From a bacterium (GTDB taxonomy: Bacteria > Vulcanimicrobiota > Xenobia > Xenobiales > Xenobiaceae), in the NCBI GenBank assembly GCA_017444045.1, contig JAFSXO010000021.1:1-6049 (forward strand): DNA of 6,049 nucleotides. The letters run 5' to 3'. Position numbers and translations under genes: made by a program. This document shows, piece after piece, positions 1 to 6,000 of the stretch; positions within the stretch are counted from its first letter, which is position 1; each line of letters opens with the position of its first letter. The notes below the pieces were generated by a model. The model was not told where the DNA came from and searched no databases. It saw only the letters and a program-made list of their open reading frames with translations.

Positions 1-1828
1 CTGCGCATATAGTGTCAAATATGCGGGCACCGCCTTCGAGATCGGTGGCGTTGGTCTGCTCCAAATCCAGATGGCAGCAAATGCGCTCGTGCACGGCCAG
101 ATAACGATAGCCTTCGTCGGTTATTTGCTGCTGATCCTGAGCGCTGAATTCCGGGCTGGGGCGTACTCCCAGGGCGACCAGCCAGCGCAGATAGGGGTGG
201 GTAGACAGATTGTAGGGATGGTACAGCCAATAGTCCTTATGGGCCATATAATGGGGCCTTCCGAACATGCCCTTGCCGTGGTGCATGGCCAAATGCAGAT
301 CGACAATGGTTACATCGGCGCCGTGGTAGTAATCGCGGTTGAAATCTCCCAGCCTTTCCCAATAGCGGCGGCCTAATGGCAAATAAATGTATCCCTGCTG
401 CCAGCCTTCGTTAACATACAGGGGCGGTATGGTTATGGCGTCCTGGGGCAGCGGAAGCTGATGGCGCGAGCGCATTTCCATGACGGGAATCGTCAGAAGC
501 AGCGCGCCCAGGGTTATCTGTATTAGCCGGCTGCCGAACCAGGATTTGCGCTCAATTAGGCTGTCCATATTGGTGCCGATTAGCATGGCCAGGCAGATGG
601 CGAAAAGGTACATCGACTGATTGGGCCAGAAAAGCTTGGCCAGGAGCGGGAAGTACTGGATTAAATAAAGATAGGGCAGGGCTATGGCGTTGTCGTGAAC
701 GTTAACCAGCGTGCCTCCGTATTTTAGGAACGGCCCCAGCGGCAAAAAGTAAAACACAAACGCCCCTATTAGCCAGAAGGAGAAGCGCCGCCACAGCAGG
801 GCGGGCAGAACGCCTAAAATAACGGCATTGGCCAGAAATGTGCACTGCCATGGTCCCCACCAAGGGGAGGTGAAGGGCGAGGTGCTGCCCTGGGTCTGCT
901 GCTTGATGGGGTAATCCGCTTCTGCGGAGAAGGCGATCATCTGGCGGGTAAGGCTGGTCATCGACTGCGAATTCTGCGGATCGGGACGCACCATACCCGG
1001 TATGCGCTGTCCTATAGCCAAGCGGATTAGGTAAGGATGGGCGAAGGGCATGACCAGAACCAAGAAGGCCAGGAGATAAAACACCAGATTGCGCCAGCTC
1101 GGCCCCAGCTTTGGCGGCTGGCGTCTGCAGATCTTATAGAGCAGGAAAACTACGGTAAAAATTATGGTGAAATGCCCGTAAAACCAGTAGTTATCCGCTG
1201 TGAGTCCGAGCATGGCGCCGGCGGCGGCCCAGTAGCCCAGGCTGTCCTTATCCCAGGCCTTAAGCAGTACGCAGATGGCGAGAATCGGCACAAAGGTCTG
1301 GGCCTCTATAATGCGCCCCGTGATCAGCAGATAAAAATGGTAGGGGTTAAACGCGTAAAAGAAGCCGGCGATCAGGGCGGCTAGTCTGCTTTTAATGTAA
1401 GAGCGCCCCAAAATATAGGCGGCCGTGCCGTTAAGGGCGAGAATAATCAGGCATTTGACGTTGTAATAATCTGGGAAGCCGCACAGCTTATACAGCGGCC
1501 AGGTCCAGAAAAAATCCAGGCCGTTGGCTACGCTGTTGCGCTCCGGGAAGCACATGCACAGATGGTACCATTCGCCTATGTGGGCCAGCAGTCCCCAGGG
1601 ACCGTACTGAGTAAGCAGATCGCGCAGTACGTCGGACTGATAGGTACACCAGGCGTGAAAAATCCACAGCGTTTGCGCGGTGTTTTCAAAGCCTATATAG
1701 CCTAATACGCGCCCGTGCAGATCGGTGATCAGGGGCCAGGTGAAAATAATAGCTGCCAGCACATATATGAAAAACGCCAAGGCGGTAAACCCGCAGCGCT
1801 GGATAATGTTAGGCCGGTCTAAATTCAT
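1..1828 (-). CDS. GT-C-like polytopic membrane protein, putative glycosyltransferase (3' end beyond window)
   Basis: The frame is open from an ATG at 1828 to the left edge, giving 609 residues and no stop. About ten hydrophobic helices can be read (near 14-32, 122-142, 149-168, 176-190, 197-231, 248-266, 329-345, 350-366, 404-420 and 434-450), followed by a soluble, presumably extracytoplasmic domain from about 455. It is a paralogue of the protein at 2864-4843: both have WP after helix 1 (W31-P32), a HAW in the first loop (58-60), YN (122-123), A154-G155-x-x-Y158, Glu175, a W-F-Y-G motif (215-218) and G-Y-R-Y-L-x-x-H (573-580). By comparison, only some 10-20 C-terminal residues lie beyond the window. 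Related GT-C-like proteins are believed to use polyprenyl-linked sugars in envelope glycan synthesis; that role is inferred. Oddities are WPNQ (401-404) where the paralogue has VPFR, and no Asp in the first loop. The start follows the upstream gene's TAG by one base, implying one transcript and coupled translation. Confidence 0.85.
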   Translation of the reverse strand, partial: MNLDRPNIIQRCGFTALAFFIYVLAAIIFTWPLITDLHGRVLGYIGFENTAQTLWIFHAWCTYQSDVLRDLLTQYGPWGLLAHIGEWYHLCMCFPERNSVANGLDFFWTWPLYKLCGFPDYYNVKCLIILALNGTAAYILGRSYIKSRLAALIAGFFYAFNPYHFYLLITGRIIEAQTFVPILAICVLLKAWDKDSLGYWAAAGAMLGLTADNYWFYGHFTIIFTVVFLLYKICRRQPPKLGPSWRNLVFYLLAFLVLVMPFAHPYLIRLAIGQRIPGMVRPDPQNSQSMTSLTRQMIAFSAEADYPIKQQTQGSTSPFTSPWWGPWQCTFLANAVILGVLPALLWRRFSFWLIGAFVFYFLPLGPFLKYGGTLVNVHDNAIALPYLYLIQYFPLLAKLFWPNQSMYLFAICLAMLIGTNMDSLIERKSWFGSRLIQITLGALLLTIPVMEMRSRHQLPLPQDAITIPPLYVNEGWQQGYIYLPLGRRYWERLGDFNRDYYHGADVTIVDLHLAMHHGKGMFGRPHYMAHKDYWLYHPYNLSTHPYLRWLVALGVRPSPEFSAQDQQQITDEGYRYLAVHERICCHLDLEQTNATDLEGGARIFDTICA

Positions 1829-1829
1829 A

Positions 1830-2711
1830 CTAGGGGCGGGCTCCTTGGGTGCGGGCGAGTATTAGCTGGCGCGTCTCCCGCAGGGCTACAGGTGACGAGC
1901 TGGATTCCCATAGGCGCTGAGCTAGGCCATTGTTCTGCATGAGCTGTTCGTCGCTGAATATCTGCAGAGCCTTATCTAGGGTATAGTAAAGCTTGAACAG
2001 ACATTCGCAGTAGGCGCGATAGCGCGTCAGCAGGTAGCTGGCTTGCTCTGGAGTGACGCGATGCTGCCGGTCGTAGGTCAGAAGCTGGAGCGAAACCAGC
2101 AAACGCGTGGGATCCATAAAGGACAGCCGCTCCTGCACAGCCTCGGAGCGTTCAAAGGTCAGGTTGGTGTTTTTAAGAAGCGGAACTGCTGCCGGAGGTG
2201 TTTTGCTCTCTTTGCTGCGTTTTGTTAGGCAGTATAGGCTTATCAGCTGGTGCTCGCGGCTGCCGCAGTCCAAGCCCAGGGAATAGGTGGAAGCGACGTT
2301 TTCCTGGGGCCTTAGGAGAAGCTCTATCTGTTCATCGGTTAGGCTGTCGGTTACCGAAGCGTAGGCTTTCAGAGCGCTGTCGATAATTTCTACGGCTTTA
2401 TTCTCGTATTCCAACAGCTGTTTGCTCTGCTCTTGGGTGATAGTGCAGTAGTAAAGGTGCTCCTCTAAACCGTACCAGTCAACCTTGGGGTTGATATTGT
2501 TGTGGTCGTTCGGGGCGTTGGGCAGATACATGCTGTGCAGGGTCGCCACCAGGGGTACGGGTGCGTTGGGCTGGAAGCTGTTGGCGTGGGCTATAGTCTG
2601 AGCCGTCTCCCAGCACAGCGCAAGCGCTATGGCGCCTCCGATAAAATAGGCAGAAGCGGGGAGCTGTTTGAACTGGGTCCAGCTGGCTGATATCATTTGC
2701 TTAATATTCAT
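1830..2711 (-). CDS. Hypothetical membrane-anchored protein with an internal helical duplication
   Basis: This encodes 293 residues and I do not recognise the family. A short basic N-terminus is followed by one hydrophobic segment (about 21-36) with no lipobox or clear cleavage site, so it is probably an anchor with residues 40-293 outside the cytoplasm. The rest looks mostly helical. Residues 90-133 and 218-261 align without gaps: both have [IV]T-x-EQ at the start, LL five residues later, a shared Glu (108 and 236) and [LF][TS]DEQ[IL] near the end, with 9 of 44 identical plus conservative changes. Between the copies lies a Ser/Thr/Lys/Pro-rich stretch (about 163-182). No catalytic motif is visible; the six cysteines (33, 89, 149, 161, 235, 237) include a C-E-C pair. 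The ATG at 2711 is preceded by an in-frame TAG about eight codons upstream, so the start is well bounded although no Shine-Dalgarno is seen. It is probably co-transcribed with the gene starting at 1828 and may be its accessory subunit, which is inference. Confidence 0.8.
   Translation of the reverse strand: MNIKQMISASWTQFKQLPASAYFIGGAIALALCWETAQTIAHANSFQPNAPVPLVATLHSMYLPNAPNDHNNINPKVDWYGLEEHLYYCTITQEQSKQLLEYENKAVEIIDSALKAYASVTDSLTDEQIELLLRPQENVASTYSLGLDCGSREHQLISLYCLTKRSKESKTPPAAVPLLKNTNLTFERSEAVQERLSFMDPTRLLVSLQLLTYDRQHRVTPEQASYLLTRYRAYCECLFKLYYTLDKALQIFSDEQLMQNNGLAQRLWESSSSPVALRETRQLILARTQGARP
1841..1846 (-). promoter_or_regulatory. Shine-Dalgarno-like AAGGAG for the gene starting at 1828
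   Basis: AAGGAG reads on the minus strand inside the last codons of the upstream gene, 12 bases before the ATG at 1828. The spacing is longer than the usual 5-9 bases, so it may act weakly or together with ribosomes terminating at 1832-1830. It is the only clear purine-rich ribosome site among the four starts. Confidence 0.4.
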
Positions 2712-2863
2712 AGACTTATAACCGTAAAAAACCTAAACATCTAAATTTATCTTTAATGAAGATAGTTCCTGTGTAGCCCAGTCTCGTTTAATTGGCTTCA
2801 GCTAACCTGAAACGTTTTAGCGACCCCGTGATCTCTTAAGCTGGCTCAGAGCTAAAATGCGCG
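2712..2863. promoter_or_regulatory. Divergent intergenic region, probably carrying promoters in both directions
   Basis: These 152 bases separate the divergent starts and must drive at least the two-gene minus-strand unit and the plus-strand gene. The half near 2712-2765 is AT-rich. Minus-strand TATAAG (2715-2720) matches five of six -10 consensus positions but sits only three bases before the ATG at 2711. Plus-strand TAAAAT (2853-2858) also matches five of six and would place a transcript start near 2865. Neither has a convincing -35 element. A small inverted repeat, TTCAG-ctaac-CTGAA (2797-2811), could be an operator half-site pair. Promoter positions are guesses; that promoters lie here follows from the gene layout. 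Confidence 0.5.
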
Positions 2864-4843
2864 TTGAAAAATAGACCGAGTTTTGTTATCATCTGCTCTG
2901 TGAATCTGCAGAATCTCCGCAAAATTGATTGGTCGCGCTGGGGCGAAAGCTGGTGGGCGGTAGGGCTTTATTACCTGCTGCTGACCATGCTGATGATGTG
3001 GCCTACTAGCTTTTTGGTAAATGAGCGTCTGTTCGGGGATCCTTGGAGCGATTTTTGGAAGCATGCCTGGGGCCACTGGTGGTTCATGCAGATGCTTTAT
3101 ATCGGCCGTCTTCCTCTTTTCTGCGATTTGGTAAACGCCCCCGCGGGAGGCTATATCTTTATAGCTGATCCCTTTAACTGCCTTTGCGACGGCTTTCTCA
3201 TGCGCTTTTTGCCCTTCTCTGTCGCCTACAACAGCTGGGTGATTCTGAACGTATGGGGCGGCTGCATGGCTTCCTGGCTGCTGGCCTGTTATTTTGTCAA
3301 AGACAGGCGTGCCTGTCTGGTGGCTGGCTCTATTTATGGTCTGTCGGCCTACATGCTGGCCTATCCCGTAATAAGCGGCGTGTCGGAAACTCTGAATTCG
3401 GCCTGGATGCCCCTTTATATTCTGTTTTGCCATCGCGTTGTCGATCGGGGCAGCTTCTCCGATATCATCGGAGCGGCCGTCTTTTTCTTTTTGACGGCCT
3501 TTTCGTGCTGGTACTACGGCGAGTTTATGGTGGTATATTCGGCTACCATTTTGGTTTATCGCTGGGGGCTTCATCTGTACCAGCAAAGGCTCTGGTCCTG
3601 GCAGGTGCGTTCCTGGCGCCAGCTAAAGGCGCGTCTGGGCAAATTTGCCCAGGGTATGGGGCAGGCGTTTAAGGCGGTTCTGCCCAGCGCTCTTAAGGTC
3701 GCCGCCTCTATGGCTCTGGCGGTGGTGCTGGTATCTCCGTTTGCCTTGATGTTTCATCTGGTGGTTTCCGACCCTGCCAATATAATTATGCCGGACAAGG
3801 CCCCCAAACGCTCTATATTCCGCTTTCAGAAGTTTATGGGCAATGATTCTCCCTGGAGTATCAGCAACCGCGGAATTAGGGGCTTTCACAATTACACCAA
3901 TCTTTTGGGCTTTGTTCTGCCTGGCAAAGGCAACGCCACGGTTACGGTAACCATAGACCGGCTCACCCGTATCCATTATCTGGGCTGGATCGCTTTGCTT
4001 TTGGCGTATATTGGGCGCAAACGCCGCCGGGAGCTTAGCGAGGAGGAGCTGCTGTCTAACAATTATTGGTTTGGGGCGGGCATCTTTTTTCTGATCCTTT
4101 CGCTAGGGCTTAAGGCTACGATATCGGACTGGTCGACATGGGGAATTCCCAATCCGGTATATATTTTTATGTACATATTTTTCCCCATGTTTCACAAGGT
4201 GGCGGTGCCGTTTCGCTATTTGGCCATCGCCCTGCTGGCTTTGGGGGTGCTGGCCAGCTTTGGGCTGCGCCAGCTGTGCCGCGGGCAGCAGAATTTGCTG
4301 AAGTGGGGAGCTGCTCTGGCGGTTCCCGTCTGTATGGCGGCCGAAGTGGCTTTGGTTTCGCCTCTGCCCTGGCCGCTTTCATATTCTCCGGCTCAGGTGC
4401 CGGCTATTTACGAAATGATTGCCCGCGAAGAGGGAGATTTCGCCATTATAGACTTCCCGTTTGAGCGTCCCAATACCAGGCTGATCCCCGGCGAGTATTT
4501 TTATTATCAAACTGTGCACCGCAAGAGAATACCATACCGCACCAGCGGCGTTCTCAGCACCGAGGTCGCCCGCAATGTATTTATGGAAGAGCTGAGCAAT
4601 TCTCAGTTCGGCGTGCCCACCTCGGAGGCCATCGCTATTCGCATGACCGAGGGTGTAAAGCGGCTCAAAGCCTTGGGCTTCAGGTACTTAATTTTGCACC
4701 GCGACATCATGGGGGAGCTTATGCTCGGCTATCTGCAGAGAGCCTTGAAGCCCGTATTGGGCGAGCCTGCCGTGTTCGCCGACGGAACCGTGGTGTATTT
4801 GCTGGAGCCGCGCCAGGAGCTGCTCCGTAAAGCTAGCAATTAG
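2864..4843 (+). CDS. GT-C-like polytopic membrane protein, putative glycosyltransferase
   Basis: Read from TTG 2864 this is 659 residues. It has about ten membrane helices (near 32-50, 123-144, 150-170, 178-192, 200-232, 276-300, 371-384, 402-417, 432-446, 449-468, 481-499) and then a soluble outer domain. Visible motifs are a first-loop G-D-P-W-S-D (58-63) where GT-C enzymes usually carry their catalytic Asp, F-S-C-W-Y-Y-G (213-219), V-P-F-R-Y (448-452) in the position where many YfhO-like proteins have R-x-P-x-R, a C-terminal domain opening with D-F-P-F-E-R (530-535), Y-Y-Q-T-V-H (547-552), and G-F-R-Y-L-x-x-H (605-612). The family is linked to sugar transfer from lipid carriers outside the cytoplasm; substrate is unknown. 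The start is unsure: GTG at 2900 gives an N-terminus (MNLQ...) whose distance to the first WP better matches the paralogue starting at 1828, and neither start has a Shine-Dalgarno. It ends 36 bases from the convergent SGNH gene. Confidence 0.88.
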   Translation: MKNRPSFVIICSVNLQNLRKIDWSRWGESWWAVGLYYLLLTMLMMWPTSFLVNERLFGDPWSDFWKHAWGHWWFMQMLYIGRLPLFCDLVNAPAGGYIFIADPFNCLCDGFLMRFLPFSVAYNSWVILNVWGGCMASWLLACYFVKDRRACLVAGSIYGLSAYMLAYPVISGVSETLNSAWMPLYILFCHRVVDRGSFSDIIGAAVFFFLTAFSCWYYGEFMVVYSATILVYRWGLHLYQQRLWSWQVRSWRQLKARLGKFAQGMGQAFKAVLPSALKVAASMALAVVLVSPFALMFHLVVSDPANIIMPDKAPKRSIFRFQKFMGNDSPWSISNRGIRGFHNYTNLLGFVLPGKGNATVTVTIDRLTRIHYLGWIALLLAYIGRKRRRELSEEELLSNNYWFGAGIFFLILSLGLKATISDWSTWGIPNPVYIFMYIFFPMFHKVAVPFRYLAIALLALGVLASFGLRQLCRGQQNLLKWGAALAVPVCMAAEVALVSPLPWPLSYSPAQVPAIYEMIAREEGDFAIIDFPFERPNTRLIPGEYFYYQTVHRKRIPYRTSGVLSTEVARNVFMEELSNSQFGVPTSEAIAIRMTEGVKRLKALGFRYLILHRDIMGELMLGYLQRALKPVLGEPAVFADGTVVYLLEPRQELLRKASN

Positions 4844-4879
4844 AGAATTTAATATCTTTCCGGCTTCTTTATTCTTTGT
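4844..4879. other. Convergent gene junction without a recognisable terminator hairpin
   Basis: Only 36 bases separate the stops of the convergent genes. On the plus strand the stretch is pyrimidine-rich with several T runs (4857-4880), but I find no GC-rich stem next to a T tract in either direction. It contains one copy of the 12-base direct repeat listed separately. Transcripts probably run into each other's 3' ends unless Rho or another factor stops them. Confidence 0.5.
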
Positions 4880-4899
4880 TTAATTATTTTCCGGCTTCT
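4857..4899. repeat. Exact 12-base direct repeat straddling the 3' end of the SGNH gene
   Basis: TTTCCGGCTTCT occurs at 4857-4868 and again at 4888-4899, 31 bases apart. Read on the minus strand, similarity continues past the exact core: the inner copy gives AAGCCGGAAAATAATTAA, ending in the gene's own stop, and the outer copy gives AAGCCGGAAAGATATTAA, also ending in TAA. This looks like a small duplication of the gene's end, leaving a decayed former or spare terminus downstream. Confidence 0.6.
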
Positions 4900-5956
4900 G
4901 TTTTGACTGTTCGGCCTGCTGTTTGGCCTGCTGTTCGGCTGGCGCTGCTTCTAGGCTGCGCACGATCTCCGCGATTTTTTGAGCATAATAGCGGTGAACC
5001 AAGGGGCTGGGGTGATCTCCGCGGTCGGTGGTTATACTGCTGTTGCGCTTGGTCGTTCTGGGCTTGGTGTGCAGCTCTGGGCTGAGCATAATGTCCTGCG
5101 GATAGCTAACGTCCCAGGTGGGGATGGCCGGAGGTATGTCAGTGCTGATGAGCTTAGCCTGGGTCAGCTGAAGCAGCGGTGTTGGCAGATAGCGCATTCC
5201 GTCACGGTTGTCGCCGTTGCTGCCAAATCCGTATAGGCCAATGGCGGCAAATTTGCTGCCGTGCAGCTGGCAGTAGGTGTACATGGTGCGGACAATAAAG
5301 CTGAAGCAGAGCTCGTCGCGGGCCTGAGCGCCAGGGCCTAAATAATACTTTTCGCTATACTGAAATGCCTGGCGCAAGAAGTTAATTATGCGCAGGCTGT
5401 TGTCGCCATACCACTGCGTCGGCTCGTAGTTGTAGCATACGGTGTTGAGATGCGAGCCGATATAGATGGGATAAATATCGGTATTGCTCTGATCCTGGGG
5501 CTGCAGCTCTCTCCCCAGCAGGCCTAGCTCTAGGTTGGTGTAGCGGTAAATATGATTGGCTATAGGAGCGTATATCACTAAATCGAAGGGCTTTTTTTCC
5601 ATCTCCTGCCGCATGGCGGTTAGGGCTACATAAGCTCCCGATCCCGGTATGCCTGCATTGGTGAAGCTCCATTCTTGCATAAGCTCGTTCAGCTGATAGA
5701 CAAAGCACTCTTCTGGCCGCACGCCAATTCCGTAGGTAAAGGAGCAGCCTACCACCAGAGCGCTGTGCTTGGAGGCGCGGGTGGGAACCGCGCCGCGCCG
5801 GCGTTTTTCCAGCCTGTCTCGCACCATATCTTTTACATTGTGCTCTTTGTGGTCGCTTTTACTGTAGCTGCGCCAGCTTAAGTACGATTCTCCTGCGGCC
5901 AAAAATATCGCAACTAGCAGCAAAGCTGTTATGAGTCTGTAGCAAAATTTAAGCAT
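4880..5956 (-). CDS. Membrane-anchored SGNH/GDSL-type hydrolase or acyltransferase
   Basis: The protein has 358 residues. A basic N-terminus and one hydrophobic helix (about 8-22) suggest an anchor or uncleaved signal, placing the rest outside the cytoplasm. SGNH blocks are readable: block I G70-C-S-F-T-Y-G with nucleophile Ser72, block II around N100-A-G with G105-S-G, block III I-A-N-H-I-Y-R (132-138), and block V G-D-H-P-S (313-317) with Asp314 and His315 as the remaining triad members. GCSFTYG with an H-x-x-R in block III is typical of a subgroup often found near surface polysaccharide genes, where such enzymes add or remove acetyl or other acyl groups; substrate here is unknown. From 336 the tail is Ala/Gln/Glu/Lys-rich and low complexity. 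The ATG at 5956 lacks a Shine-Dalgarno. It converges on the membrane protein gene at 2864-4843. The fold is confident, the glycan link is inferred. Confidence 0.88.
   Translation of the reverse strand: MLKFCYRLITALLLVAIFLAAGESYLSWRSYSKSDHKEHNVKDMVRDRLEKRRRGAVPTRASKHSALVVGCSFTYGIGVRPEECFVYQLNELMQEWSFTNAGIPGSGAYVALTAMRQEMEKKPFDLVIYAPIANHIYRYTNLELGLLGRELQPQDQSNTDIYPIYIGSHLNTVCYNYEPTQWYGDNSLRIINFLRQAFQYSEKYYLGPGAQARDELCFSFIVRTMYTYCQLHGSKFAAIGLYGFGSNGDNRDGMRYLPTPLLQLTQAKLISTDIPPAIPTWDVSYPQDIMLSPELHTKPRTTKRNSSITTDRGDHPSPLVHRYYAQKIAEIVRSLEAAPAEQQAKQQAEQSKQKPENN
4909..4944 (-). repeat. 12-base tandem repeat coding the Gln-rich tail of the SGNH protein
   Basis: Units at 4909-4920 and 4921-4932 differ at one base, and a third at 4933-4944 matches the first at 9 of 12 positions. 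In frame they encode a four-residue pattern of A-(E/K)-Q-Q repeated in the C-terminal tail. The unit length is a multiple of three, so copy-number change would alter tail length without shifting the frame. Confidence 0.65.
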
Positions 5957-5973
5957 AATGATGTGGCTGTCTA

Positions 5974-5993
5974 AATCGTTATAGCTGACGATT
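5974..5993. repeat. Inverted repeat over the putative -10 of the SGNH gene
   Basis: AATCGT (5974-5979) and ACGATT (5988-5993) are perfect six-base arms around an eight-base centre. The left arm overlaps the TATAAC -10 candidate, a usual position for a repressor operator. It could also be chance. Confidence 0.4.
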
Positions 5994-6000
5994 AGCTAAT
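5991..6000. repeat. Perfect ten-base palindrome ATTAGCTAAT
   Basis: ATTAGCTAAT reads the same on both strands. It lies in the spacer of the candidate promoter and shares three bases with the right arm of the neighbouring inverted repeat, so the two may form one compound binding site. Confidence 0.4.

Noticed and set aside
1037..1384. A 115-codon plus-strand frame, and a similar one at 71-376
   Set aside because: Both lie opposite the continuous 609-residue membrane protein frame, which has coherent helices and paralogue motifs. The plus-strand products show neither.
2712..2863. A small RNA or riboswitch in the divergent region
   Set aside because: There is no extended stem or recognisable aptamer, and the region is too short once promoters for both directions are allowed for.
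2852..3586. A 244-codon open frame antisense to the start of the plus-strand membrane protein gene
   Set aside because: Its product is rich in His, Gln, Pro and Lys with no domain or membrane pattern. It lies wholly opposite a gene with clear family motifs. It is explained by the codon bias of the sense gene.
3623..3976. A 117-codon open frame antisense to the same gene
   Set aside because: The composition is that of a reverse-strand shadow, with no recognisable features or ribosome site.
4817..4827. GGAG-ctg-CTCC short hairpin near the end of the plus-strand gene
   Set aside because: It lies inside the coding sequence, has only a tiny loop and is not followed by a T tract.
4844..4879. A bidirectional intrinsic terminator at the convergent junction
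   Set aside because: T-rich stretches are present but no GC-rich stem precedes them in either direction.
5382..5708. A 108-codon minus-strand frame inside the SGNH gene
   Set aside because: It is a frame-shifted reading of the catalytic domain; the SGNH blocks run uninterrupted in the main frame.
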